From Actinomadura sp. NBRC 104425 (GTDB lineage Bacteria > Actinomycetota > Actinomycetes > Streptosporangiales > Streptosporangiaceae): a DNA stretch of 64,000 nt. The stretch spans positions 1 through 64,000 of the forward strand of contig NZ_BSTN01000028.1 in the NCBI RefSeq assembly GCF_030269545.1, read 5' to 3'. The notes beneath the pieces were generated by a model that made no database searches, was not told where the DNA came from, and worked only from the letters and a program-made list of their open reading frames with translations. This document shows, one piece after another, positions 1 through 8,448 of the stretch (positions are counted from its first letter, which is position 1; each line of letters opens with the position of its first letter). Both the position numbers and the translations under genes were made by a program.

Positions 1-53
1 CGGGGTTGGACATGCCCGAAGCGGGGGCCTCGCGGCCCCCAGCCCCCCGCGAG

Positions 54-121
54 CCGGAGCACTCATCCGCGCGAATCTGTCTGTCACACCGTCTCGCCGT
101 TCGCGCGGATGAGCACTCCGG
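54..121. repeat. Perfect 22-bp inverted repeat (hairpin element)
   Basis: Arms at 54-75 and 100-121 are exact reverse complements over 22 bases and flank a 24-base spacer. No coding frame runs through it. A related half-arm (gcgcga-gtgagcactc) recurs near 2065-2084 and a short one (ggagcactca) near 1814, so it may belong to a small dispersed hairpin family or be a miniature element. As RNA it would fold into a very stable stem; no T tract follows, so a simple terminator is less likely. Confidence 0.8.
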
Positions 122-336
122 ACCGTGGTGATCAGGCGCGGCAGCGGGAATGCACGACACAACACGCCAGGGTGAACAAGTGCCAGGCCTCACGTCGTCC
201 CCGCCGTCAGCCGAGGTCAGCACCGCCGAGGATGACGACAACGCTGACGACAACAGCCCCACACACAGGCCACCAGCAACAGCCGTGAGACACCGTCCAC
301 CTCGGCGTTTTCTCCTAGATCACGGCAGTTGCTACA

Positions 337-381
337 CCTGAAAAGCGGAAGGTCGGCGGTTCGACCCCGCCCCTGCCCACC
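337..381 (+). other. 3' fragment of tRNA-Phe(GAA): attachment-site core
   Basis: From the anticodon loop onward this matches an actinobacterial tRNA-Phe: loop CTGAAAA, 3' anticodon strand GCGGA, variable loop AGGTC, T arm GGCGG-TTCGACC-CCGCC and acceptor strand CCTGCCC followed by ACC. The bases upstream cannot pair to complete the anticodon, D or acceptor stems, so only the 3' half is present. A duplicated tRNA 3' half is the usual core left by a tyrosine-recombinase integrative element, and a decayed integrase lies 130 bp away. Confidence 0.8.
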
Positions 382-508
382 GCCTCTGAGCATCACAAAG
401 AAGCGCCCCACCAGCGGATACGCGGTAGGGCGCTTCTCTCGTCATGTCCGGCTGTGTCCGGCCGTCACCGGTTCACGGCGGTTGGCCGTGCCGAATACGT
501 GCCGAAGA

Positions 509-964
509 TCAGTAACCCCGTAGGGCCTGCTCTATGCGGCGTTTGGACGTTTCGTCTTGGCCGTCAATGCACTTGGCGTAGACGCGAAGCAAGACCTCGA
601 CGCTGTGGTCGGCCCACTCGGCGACCTGGGGCGCCGGAACGCCACCGTTCAGCCAGGTGGACACGCAGGCGTGCCGGAGGTCGTGCACGCGCCGGGCCTG
701 AGTGTGGTTGACGACCGATCGGCGGTCAACCTCGGGCGAGCCCTTGGGAGCCTTCGGCTTGGTCGTCTTGACTGGATTGGCGTCGAGCAAGCCCAGCTCT
801 ACGGCATCCTCGCAGGCGTGGTGCAGAATCGAGCGGTTTCGCTGGACGGTGGACGGGGCGCGGCTGCTTGCCGTCCAGCCAGGTCCGGCGGTGCTCAGGA
901 TGTAGAACGTGTAAAGGCGTTCCCCCTTCGCCGCGTTCAGAACGTTGCGCTCAACCGTCAGCTC
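509..964 (-). pseudogene. Decayed tyrosine recombinase (integrase)
   Basis: The frame read on the minus strand begins with core-binding-domain sequence (TVQRNRSILHHAC) and ends with the C-terminal catalytic block: RRVHDLRH, WADHSVEVLLRVYAKC, with the HxxR, second His and nucleophile Tyr visible. The part that should lie between them, carrying the first catalytic Arg, is missing: VDRRSVVN runs straight into HTQARRVHDLRH. No ATG, GTG or TTG lies in frame between 964 and 790, so only a short piece could be translated from the TTG at 790. It is best read as an internally deleted, N-terminally eroded integrase of an AICE or phage-like element that used the tRNA-Phe core at 337-381. Confidence 0.8.
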
Positions 965-1197
965 CGAGTGGCCCGGTACTGGGCGTGCCGACCGTGATGA
1001 GGTTGGCGACGGTGCGGAAATGATTTCTCACACACAGAACGGGCGGGCGACCGCCATACCGGTACGGGGCGGGCCCTTAGGGCCCGGTGATCGAAGAGTG
1101 AGCAGATGGGGGCGGCGGTGCCGCGGGACCGCAGCGGGCGGCGGATGCCCCACCACAACGAGATGCCAGGGTCCACCGGGCGTGGCCAGGGTGGTGA

Positions 1198-1470
1198 TCA
1201 GGAGGTCAGTATGAGGACGATGCTGAATGCGGTGAAGAAGCCTTGGATCCACGCCCAGTGCTGGACAGGGATACCGTACAGGGTGTGCTCATTGTGATGC
1301 CTGTTCACGGCCCGGCCCACGACGATGAGGAGAACGGTGCCGATCGCCAGCCCCACCGAGGTGCCGATGGGACCGAAAATATCCCCAAGGAACATCGCGG
1401 CGACGATTCCGGCGCCGATCAGCAGCGGCACGATGAGGAGGCCGAGCCCGGTCCAGACGATCAGCAGCAT
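1198..1470 (-). CDS. Small membrane protein (90 aa)
   Basis: Ninety residues with three hydrophobic stretches: roughly residues 2-27, 35-52 and 68-88. A short polar loop rich in His and Asn (NRHHNEH, residues 57-63) lies between the second and third. The ATG at 1470 begins directly with a membrane segment. I do not recognise the family. It sits alone between the integrase remnant and the repeat region at 1.6-2.0 kb, in accessory-looking DNA. The hydrophobic pattern and the intact frame argue for a real gene, but the ribosome-binding site is weak, so expression is uncertain. Confidence 0.5.
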   Translation of the reverse strand: MLLIVWTGLGLLIVPLLIGAGIVAAMFLGDIFGPIGTSVGLAIGTVLLIVVGRAVNRHHNEHTLYGIPVQHWAWIQGFFTAFSIVLILTS

Positions 1471-1644
1471 GTTTCATCACCGGCCGGCATACCAAGCGCC
1501 CCCTGGCCGCTCTCACTTCTACGGTCCCATGCCGGATCGGTCATCCGAAGTCCGGGCGTCGCAAGATTCACATAGCGCATCGTGCAGGCATCATCGCTCA
1601 CAGTCCAGCCCTGCCCTGCGGGCTCTTGGCGGGCCGACGCGCAG

Positions 1645-2027
1645 CGCGAAGCCGCTCGTGCCGACCAGCGGCCCCCGATCGAGGTACCCGGTGCGCCGTC
1701 GGCATGGCGTGGTCTTCCGTGCGAGGGGCAGGGGCCGAGTAGTCATCAGCAGCCCGTTTCGGGCGAGTGTACGCCCCCTCTGGGGATTCCACTGACCTCA
1801 GGCCTTGCGTCCCGGAGCACTCAGTCACGTGGAAGGCTGCCACGTCCTTTGGCCTGCATCGCGAAGCCGCTTGTGCCAGCGGACGGCCCGATCGGGACAC
1901 TTAACGCAGGAGAGCACGCCGGACCCGGCACGAAGGCCCATGCAAGGGAGTAAGGGTCCGACGAGTACTCATCCGCTGCGGACCGGTTGAGCGTGTGGGC
2001 ACCTTCGGGTGTTCCGCGGGCCTGAGG
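1645..2027. repeat. Two diverged copies of a ~160-bp sequence
   Basis: Copy 1 (about 1645-1802) and copy 2 (about 1860-2027) share a start (cgcgaagccgct-gtgcc), the centre (agggg/aggg-ccgagta-tcatc) and the end (ccts-agg), with substitutions and small indels between. On the minus strand both can be read as similar peptides (PEGA-T then AAD-YS), but neither frame has convincing gene structure. No gene was found between 1471 and 2124. It may be a decayed duplicated gene fragment or a non-coding repeat. Confidence 0.5.
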
Positions 2028-2124
2028 ATTCGCATTCCGGAGGGTCATAGGCACGCCCTTGGCCGTTCGCGCGAGTGAGCACTCAGATCACAGATCCGCG
2101 AAATGCACCTACTGACTTCGACTG

Positions 2125-3030
2125 TCAGACAATGTTGTGGCGGGCCACTGCGGGAGGACGCCACCCCAGGATTCCTTCGACCATCCGGACGGCCGGGACG
2201 ATTTCGCCGACATCATGCACACGCACGATTCTGGCGCCCTGCATGATGCAGACTGCGACAGTGGCGATTGTCGCTTCTACGCGCTCCAGTTGTTTGCGGT
2301 TGACCGTTTCGCCGATGAAGTCCTTGTTAGATACCGCCGCCAGGAGTGGGTGGCCGATATCGGCGATCTCCGCTAGACGTCGCGTCAGTTCCAGCGAGTG
2401 GTACGTGTTTTTGTTGAGGTCGTGCCCTGGGTCGATTATGATTTTGTCGGACGGGACGCCGCGGCTTTCCGCCAGGGCGATGCGATCCCTGAGGAACTCG
2501 GCGACCTCCGCCACCACATCGTCATAAACGGGACGAGGGTAAGGCGTCCGGGGCTGGGCAAGGCTGTGCGTGATCACAAGAGCGGCGCCTGTTTCCGCCA
2601 CGGCGTCGGCGAGGGCCGGGTCATGCAGCCCGCTCGTATTGTTCAGTACGTCGGCGCCGGCGGCGAACGCGGCGCGGGCGACCTCCGGCCTGAAGGTCTC
2701 GACTGAGATCACCGCGTCGGTGCGTTCGCGAGCAGCCTCGATCAGAGGAACAACACGGTCGATTTCTTCCGCCTCGCTGACGGGAGGGCCCGGGGCGAAC
2801 GGCACGCCCCCGATGTCGAGCCAGTCGGCGCCGTGTGTGAGCGCGTTCTCTACGGCGGCAACCGCCGCGTCCAGGGCGAACGTCCGACCTTTGTCATGGA
2901 AGGAGTCAGGCGTTCGATTGATTATCGCCATGACGGCGACCTGCCGAGAGAAGTCGAAGGTGCGACTTCCGATCGTCCGCCGAGGGCGGATGATCTGCGG
3001 ATTGTAGATATTGGAGTTCGCTTCCGTCAC
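2125..3030 (-). CDS. FolP2-like dihydropteroate synthase homologue
   Basis: A pterin-binding TIM-barrel protein of 301 residues from a GTG start. Dihydropteroate synthase joins pterin pyrophosphate to p-aminobenzoate in folate synthesis. The start (NRTPDSF-D, about residues 38-46) and end (RVHDV near 271) of the family are recognisable. However, the substrate loop reads DIGGVPFAPG instead of the usual GGESTRPG, losing the Arg. The SRK motif is SNKDF and the DPGIGF loop is DPGHDLNK. These changes are those of the mycobacterial FolP2 branch, which is considered not to act as a normal DHPS. It stands alone, with no other folate gene, and its codons are less GC-rich than those of the neighbours, suggesting transfer. 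An alternative substrate is possible; the function is unknown. Confidence 0.85.
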   Translation of the reverse strand: MTEANSNIYNPQIIRPRRTIGSRTFDFSRQVAVMAIINRTPDSFHDKGRTFALDAAVAAVENALTHGADWLDIGGVPFAPGPPVSEAEEIDRVVPLIEAARERTDAVISVETFRPEVARAAFAAGADVLNNTSGLHDPALADAVAETGAALVITHSLAQPRTPYPRPVYDDVVAEVAEFLRDRIALAESRGVPSDKIIIDPGHDLNKNTYHSLELTRRLAEIADIGHPLLAAVSNKDFIGETVNRKQLERVEATIATVAVCIMQGARIVRVHDVGEIVPAVRMVEGILGWRPPAVARHNIV

Positions 3031-3856
3031 TGTCGCCTACCTTCGCTGTGATCCAGGCCCCAGCATAGTCCTACACATCGTCGCCGGGCCGCCCGTCCTG
3101 CGGCACTGTCAGGTCGGGCGTACCCTGCGTCTCAGGTGCACGGTGGGTCGCAGCGGGGCCGAGCAGGCCAGGCTCCAACCGGGATCGGTCCCATCCCGCG
3201 GCCCGGTGCTGGCGGCTCTGTGCCTTGGCCACGCCTGTTCCGGATCTGCGAGGAAACTGATAAGAGCGACGAATAGGCTTGAGTTTTCTCAGCTAGAGCA
3301 GGCTCGGAATCATCATCTCCTGGGTTGCGTCACGCAATCCTCAAGGACGTCTCTTCTGTCTTTTCGCCAGTGCCTCAGCTATCCCCTTCACCGTCGCAAA
3401 AGTGATGTCGTCGCACCTTTTGGGGGACGCGTCGGCCGGTAGGTTGGCGTTCATCGCAGACGGTGGGGTTGGTTTCCGCCCGTCTCCTCGGTGGGATGGC
3501 CTGCGGGTGCTGGCGGAGTTGCGCGGCAAGCGGCGCGCTGGCCGCGCGCGGCCCGGCCGTGGGGGCGGGCAGGTTCGGTGGCGCCTCAGATCGCTCGGCG
3601 GCGGACTGGCTTGCGGTGGACCGGTCTAGGGGAGCGGGGCGGTCAGATTCGGTGTCCGTGCCGCCTTTGGGGGCGTGGCCGCCGGGGATTGTCTCGTCGC
3701 AGCCGTCTTTGGCTTGTACGGCCGTGGGACGGCGGCGCTGTCTTTGTTGTGGCCCCATCGGGTCGTCGCCCGAATTGCTGGGTTGAACGTTGCCGCATTC
3801 CGGCCACTGGTTGCGTCGGGCTGGACGTGAGAGGGGTCCATGAAGGGTTGTTTTCT
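3031..3856. other. Gene-free stretch
   Basis: No frame here has convincing gene structure. A Pro/Arg/Gln-rich minus-strand reading continues past the end of the SMI1 gene but looks like chance GC-rich open sequence. The 200 bp next to the FolP2-like start are less GC-rich and should hold its promoter; no clear hexamers were identified. Confidence 0.5.
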
Positions 3857-4537
3857 CTATGTTGGTGGGGTGTTCTGGGAGAGTCGGGCTTCGGCGTTGT
3901 CCAGCCACCGGCGGTACCAGCGGGCGAATCCCATCGGCTTTCCGTCGGTGTCGAGGAGCGGCCGGAAACCGCGGCCGTCGGCCATGTAGTCCGCCCACAT
4001 CTGGCCCCTTGCCGGGCCGCTGACGACGAGCGCCTCGCGTAGCGCACAGCCCAGATGGCACAGGTACAGGAGCCCGACCGAATGCTCAGGCCGGCAGAGG
4101 ACCTCCTCGTACTTCTTCCAGTAGGCGTCCTCGGCCTTGTTGAAGGCCTCGGGTGAGCTGTAGTCCGCTTCGTCGGGCGGGTCGGGCAGCGCGTCGGCCG
4201 GGTTGAACGCTTCGGTGTGCGGGAAGGGCTCTGCCAGCGTGTCGAGGTCGGTCAAATTGGCGCCGTCGCCCGCCCAGCGCCATCGCCCGTCCACTCGGCG
4301 GACCGGGAAGAGGCCGTACGCGGGTCCTGCTCCTCCCCTGCCGGCCTCAACGAGGAAGGATCGGTACTCACCGGGCAGTTCCACCCGCAGTTGCTCCTCG
4401 AGGTCTTGGAGATCGGCGGTGCTCAGCGGCGGCTCGAGGTGCCACCTGTGACTCATCGCTCCGAGGTCATCGCCCGGGTCATTGGCGGCCAGGCGGGCGA
4501 GCCGTTCACGTACGTCCGACCAGTCGGGGGGCGCCAT
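3857..4537 (-). CDS. SMI1/KNR4 (SUKH) family protein
   Basis: A 226-residue protein. The SUKH signature is clear: a helix with LEEQLRVELPGEYRSFL (about residues 46-62) followed by an aromatic-rich beta region with GGAGPAYGLFP. The C-terminal part contains GLLYLCHLGCALREALVVSG and a WADYMADG segment as in cytoplasmic SUKH proteins. The ATG at 4537 was chosen because the frame upstream is Arg/Gly-rich and not conserved-looking. SUKH proteins frequently serve as immunity proteins for polymorphic toxins. A TNT-domain protein starts 1 kb away on the other strand, which makes an immunity role plausible but unproven. Confidence 0.8.
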   Translation of the reverse strand: MAPPDWSDVRERLARLAANDPGDDLGAMSHRWHLEPPLSTADLQDLEEQLRVELPGEYRSFLVEAGRGGAGPAYGLFPVRRVDGRWRWAGDGANLTDLDTLAEPFPHTEAFNPADALPDPPDEADYSSPEAFNKAEDAYWKKYEEVLCRPEHSVGLLYLCHLGCALREALVVSGPARGQMWADYMADGRGFRPLLDTDGKPMGFARWYRRWLDNAEARLSQNTPPT

Positions 4538-5023
4538 GGTCGGCACGATATCCAAGGTGAGTGACGGCGATGTCCGCAGAGAAAGACGACACAGGCCTAT
4601 TCGGGCAGGGGCAGGACCTGTTTCGAAGTGTGGTGAGTGGCGGCATGTCGTACGCCGGACGCAGTGAGGCATCGCGGCCACGATTTGCGAATCAGGCCGA
4701 CCACCGGCGCCGGCCCGGCGTCCGCGGCGGCCGACCACGACGAGCTCGCCGTCCGCTAGCAGGCCACCGTCCACATCGCCGCCATCAACGAACGGCTCTG
4801 GCCAACTTCGAAACGTGTCCTAGGGTGTGTCCGGTCGATCATGATGGGCCCGCAGCAGTGCGGCGACCAGGGCGACGACCACAGTTGCTCCGTCGGCAGG
4901 GCGGCCGCCGCACCGGCCCGCTCGCACATGACGGCGGCGAAGCCGCAGACTCGCAAGCACGCAGCGGACGACCCGGCCCCCACCCGCACTCAAGAGCCGG
5001 ATGCCAAGATCCCCGGACGTGGC
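4538..5023. other. Gene-free stretch with a possible transposase scrap
   Basis: No intact gene. On the plus strand around 4730-4826 a frame reads ADHDELAVR, stop, QATVHIAAINERLW, which resembles the C-terminus of a DDE transposase. It is interrupted by a TAG and has no terminal repeats that could be found. Treat as a weak hint of an old insertion sequence. Confidence 0.3.
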
Positions 5024-5434
5024 CTAGGGCTGCTCCTGGGAGGGGCGGGGGGTGGTCAGGAAACCTATGGCGGCGGCGAGGGTGGCTATGCCTTCGCCTA
5101 CGAGGCTGATTGTTTTATCGGTGTACCAGCTGGGGTCGTGCATGGCGGGGATGGGGCCGAGTCGGCCGACGTCCACGTAGTAGTAGAGGAGGAGGGCGCC
5201 GACGGCGCTTCCGGCGACGAGGAAGGCGATCGCGTAGGTCCATCTGCGGGCCCACGCGAGGACGAGGACGCCTGATACCGCGGCGAGGACGGCCTGGGCC
5301 CGGAAGAGGTCGTCTCCGGGGATGGTGCCGTCGCTGCCGCCGGGGCCGGGGGCCATTTCCGGTGCGAACTGCCAGTGGACGTAGGCGTCGGCCGCCAGTC
5401 CTGCGGCTGTGAGTAGGCGGAGCAGGATTCCCAT
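5024..5434 (-). CDS. Four-helix membrane protein (136 aa)
   Basis: Four hydrophobic segments are visible: residues 3-20, about 45-62, about 66-88 and about 108-126. Short polar loops contain DAYVHW and MHDPSWYTDK. The ATG at 5434 begins a hydrophobic N-terminus, whereas the upstream part of the frame is not protein-like. It is divergent from the TNT-domain gene, whose start at 5526 is only 91 bp away, so both promoters must share that interval. The family is not recognised. Its position between an SMI1 gene and a TNT gene suggests it may belong to the same unit, perhaps in export or immunity, but nothing in the sequence proves it. Confidence 0.7.
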   Translation of the reverse strand: MGILLRLLTAAGLAADAYVHWQFAPEMAPGPGGSDGTIPGDDLFRAQAVLAAVSGVLVLAWARRWTYAIAFLVAGSAVGALLLYYYVDVGRLGPIPAMHDPSWYTDKTISLVGEGIATLAAAIGFLTTPRPSQEQP

Positions 5435-5525
5435 ACCAGTGGAACGGTGCGCCTGCCGCCGGCGGATCAACTCGGCGGGAAGGCTCGCGCGTTTCGCAGT
5501 GCGTTCGGTGTGTATGTTCTGGGGC

Positions 5526-6698
5526 ATGCATCTGGCGCGGGTGTTCGACGAAGGCGGGGAGCACGGGAAGCGGCCGTCGGTATCGCGTCCTCCCGTACCA
5601 GAGCACGAGGTCGAGCGGGTGGTGGAGTACCTGCGCAACGGGAAGGTGGTCATGGCGGCGCGGTCGTTCGCGCCGGACCAGGTCGATCCTTCCCGGGGCG
5701 ACAAGGTTCCGCTGATCTTCCACACGGACGGGACGTGGGTGTGGGCGGGGGCCGTCTACTACTACCTCAAGGAGCACGGCATTCCGCCGCAGCCCGAGCT
5801 GGTGCATCACATCCGGACGCGGAACTTCCAGCCCGCCGAGGTGGGCGACACCGCGATGGACGCGGCGATCGAGATCGCGACCGGGCAGCGGGAGCCGGAT
5901 CCGCCCGTGCCGCTGCCTCCCCCTGGACCGCCCCAGCCGGGGCCGCCTCCGGCGCCGTTTCCGGGGCCGTTCCAGGGGCCGGGTGCAGTGCCTTTCGGTG
6001 GGCCTCCCCCAGCTCCGCCTGCGCCCGCATGGCCGCCGGGGTTCGGGCAGCCCTACCCGGGTGGGCCGGCGCCGTTCCCCCCTGGGGCGCCGCCGATGCC
6101 GCCGCCTCACGCGCAGGTGGCTCCGCCGGACGAGTGGGCGGCGGAGCTGCAGCGGCGCTTGAAGGAACTGGGCGTGGACTCCGGCGCGTACCGGATCGGT
6201 GAGGTCGTGGACGGCGCCTGGTGCATGGTGCCGGAGGGTGGCCGCTGGGCGGTTTTCCAGTCGCGTCACGGGGAGCGGCGCAGGCACGCCATGTTCGACA
6301 CCCCTGAGCAGGCGGCGACGTACCTTGTCGGTGGTCTGCTGTTCAAGCCTGGACACAAGTCCAAGGACGGGGCGATCGAGCCGCTTCCGGGGGAGCCTCC
6401 GCTCACTCTGTTCCGCAACCGGCAGATGATCGAGCTGCCCCCGGGGACGACGGTCGACCGCTACGGCGACAACAGCGGGAACGTGGCGTTCACCGCGGGC
6501 ACGCCCCTCCCCCAGCGGTCACTGCCGCCGGACTGGGCGAACCGCCCCTACCAGATGTTCCGGTTGCAGCGGCCGCTGAAGGTGCTGATGGGCGTGACGC
6601 TGCCGTCGTTCGACCAGCCCGGGGGCGGCACCGCGTACATCTTCGAGCGCTCTTTCGCGGAGCTGCTCGCCGACGGTTCGCTGGTCGTCGCCCGTTAG
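5526..6698 (+). CDS. TNT-domain (NAD+ glycohydrolase toxin family) protein
   Basis: A 390-residue protein. An N-terminal alpha/beta domain (about 25-120, with FHTDGTWVWAGAVYYYL) is followed by a Pro/Gly-rich linker (about 122-208). A middle domain (about 209-285, DEWAAELQRRLKELG) follows, then a C-terminal TNT domain (about 295-390) with RYG-NSGNVAF-AGTPLPQRSLP, NRPYQMFRL and the FDQPGGGTAYIF block. In Mycobacterium tuberculosis CpnT this domain hydrolyses NAD+; the Gln of QPGGG fits the catalytic Gln position. No signal peptide, WXG or LXG segment is visible, so export is unclear. The ATG at 5526 is preferred over an upstream frame with Cys/Arg-rich sequence. Nearby genes include a SUKH protein that could confer immunity. 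Confidence 0.85.
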   Translation: MHLARVFDEGGEHGKRPSVSRPPVPEHEVERVVEYLRNGKVVMAARSFAPDQVDPSRGDKVPLIFHTDGTWVWAGAVYYYLKEHGIPPQPELVHHIRTRNFQPAEVGDTAMDAAIEIATGQREPDPPVPLPPPGPPQPGPPPAPFPGPFQGPGAVPFGGPPPAPPAPAWPPGFGQPYPGGPAPFPPGAPPMPPPHAQVAPPDEWAAELQRRLKELGVDSGAYRIGEVVDGAWCMVPEGGRWAVFQSRHGERRRHAMFDTPEQAATYLVGGLLFKPGHKSKDGAIEPLPGEPPLTLFRNRQMIELPPGTTVDRYGDNSGNVAFTAGTPLPQRSLPPDWANRPYQMFRLQRPLKVLMGVTLPSFDQPGGGTAYIFERSFAELLADGSLVVAR

Positions 6699-6711
6699 GG
6701 CACGCGGTTCG

Positions 6712-8448
6712 TCATGCCGGCGGTTCCGGCAGGGCGAGCGCGGCCGGGGCGTCGGGTGGGACGGCGGGGTTGCGCGGCGGGACGCTGCGGATGCGTCGGT
6801 AGGGCGTGCCCAGCGGAGGGCGGGGGTCGGCGTCTCCGCGGTTGGGCCAGAAGCTCATGGCGCGTTCGGCCTGGGCGGTGATGGTGAGCGACGGGTTGAC
6901 GCCCAGGTTCGCGGTCACGGCGGACCCGTCGACGATGTGCAGGCCCGGATGCCCGTAGACGCGGTGGTAGGGGTCGATGACTCCTGTCTCGGGGGAGTCG
7001 CCGATGACGCAGCCTCCGATGAAGTGGGCGGTGGTCGGGATGTTGAACAGGTCGAACCATGTGCCGCCGGGGGTGGCGTGGAGTTCTTCCGCCAGCAGCC
7101 GCACGGCCTTGTGCGCGACGGGGATCCAGGTGGGGTTGGGTTCGCCGATGCCTTGGCGGGCCGTCAGGCGGCGGCCCAGGAGGGTGCGGCGTTCGGTCAC
7201 GGTGATGGAGTTGTCGGCGGTCTGCATGACGAGGGCGATGATGGTGCGCCGTGACCAGTCCCGCAGGGAGAGGCCGCGTAGTACGACGTCGGGCCGCCGT
7301 ACGGCCTGGCCAAGGAACTTGGCCCAGCGGGGGACGCGGCCGCCGCCGTCGATGAGAAGGGTCCGGATGAGCCCCATGAGGTTCTGGCCCGGCCCGTAGC
7401 GCGTCGGTTCGATGTGCGTGTGCTCGTCGGGGTGGAAGGACGAGGTGATGGCCAGGCCGGTGCTGTGGTCGACGTCCTTGGAGCGGTGCCACAGGGTGAG
7501 GCGTTCCACGCCCAGGAGCGCTTCGGAGTTGGTGCGGGTCAGCTCACCCAGCCGCGGGGACAGACGGGGAAGGACGCCCTTGGCGCGCATGCGGTGGAGA
7601 AGCCGTTGGGTGCCGTACGTTCCGGCGGCGAAGACGACCTGTTGCGCGGAGAGCCGCACCCGGCGGCGGCCGGAGAGCGCCCCGGAGCGGACGGCGTGTA
7701 TGTCGTAGCCGCCGTCCGGGCGGGGGACGACGGCCGTGACGGTGGTGTCGGGGACGATTGCGGCGCCGGCGCGTTCGGCCAGGAAGAGGTAGTTCTTGGT
7801 GAGGGTGTTCTTCGCACCCACCTTGCAGCCGACCATGCAGCCGCCGCAGGCCGTGCATGCGGTGCGCCGGGGGCCCGCGCCTCCGAAGTAGGGGTCGTCC
7901 GTCTCCTCCCCGGGCTTGGTGTGCTCGTCACCGAAGAACACCCCGACGGGGGTCGGGTGGTAGGTGTCGCCCACGCCCATCCGTTCGGCGACGCGGCGCA
8001 TCGCCTCGTCCGCAGGGGTGACCAGGGGGTTGACGGTGACGCCTAGCATGCGGCGGGCCTGGTCGTAGAACGGCTGGAGTTCGTCCTGCCAGTCGGTGAT
8101 GTGCCCCCACTGGCGGTCGGTGAAGAACGGGCGGGGCGGCTGGTAGAGGGTGTTGGCGTAGACGAGCGAGCCGCCGCCGACCCCGGCGCCGGCCAGCACG
8201 AGCACGCCGGCCTCGCCCCGCACCAGGTGCATGCGCTGGATGCCGCGCAGGCCGAGGCGCGGCGCCCACAGGTACCGCCGCAGACGCCAGGAGGTCTTGG
8301 GCAGGTTGGACTCGTCGTAGCGGCGGCCGGCCTCCAGGACGGCGACCCGGTACCCCTTCTCGGTGAGCCGTAGCGCCGAGACGCTGCCGCCGAACCCCGA
8401 TCCGATCACGACCACGTCGACGTCGAAGCCTTCGGGGTCAGCAGCCAT
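6712..8448 (-). CDS. GMC-family FAD oxidoreductase (cholesterol oxidase-like)
   Basis: A 578-residue flavoprotein. The FAD-binding motif VVVIGSGFGGS is at residues 13-23, the GMC signature GAGVGGGSLVYAN is near 88-100, and the C-terminal HFIGGCVIGD plus LGVNPSLTI block closes the active site. It is closest in type to actinobacterial ChoD-like enzymes, which oxidise sterols or other alcohols; the substrate is not certain. Around residues 196-206 it has C-x2-C-x2-C-x3-C (ACTACGGCMVGC), a spacing typical of a 4Fe-4S ferredoxin site. The gene is monocistronic, and its stop lies 13 bp from the convergent TNT gene. Confidence 0.88.
   Translation of the reverse strand: MAADPEGFDVDVVVIGSGFGGSVSALRLTEKGYRVAVLEAGRRYDESNLPKTSWRLRRYLWAPRLGLRGIQRMHLVRGEAGVLVLAGAGVGGGSLVYANTLYQPPRPFFTDRQWGHITDWQDELQPFYDQARRMLGVTVNPLVTPADEAMRRVAERMGVGDTYHPTPVGVFFGDEHTKPGEETDDPYFGGAGPRRTACTACGGCMVGCKVGAKNTLTKNYLFLAERAGAAIVPDTTVTAVVPRPDGGYDIHAVRSGALSGRRRVRLSAQQVVFAAGTYGTQRLLHRMRAKGVLPRLSPRLGELTRTNSEALLGVERLTLWHRSKDVDHSTGLAITSSFHPDEHTHIEPTRYGPGQNLMGLIRTLLIDGGGRVPRWAKFLGQAVRRPDVVLRGLSLRDWSRRTIIALVMQTADNSITVTERRTLLGRRLTARQGIGEPNPTWIPVAHKAVRLLAEELHATPGGTWFDLFNIPTTAHFIGGCVIGDSPETGVIDPYHRVYGHPGLHIVDGSAVTANLGVNPSLTITAQAERAMSFWPNRGDADPRPPLGTPYRRIRSVPPRNPAVPPDAPAALALPEPPA

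Noticed and set aside
3375..4061. 228-codon minus-strand frame overlapping the end of the SMI1 gene
   Set aside because: Overlaps an established gene in another frame and is Pro/Arg/Gln-rich without any family signal.
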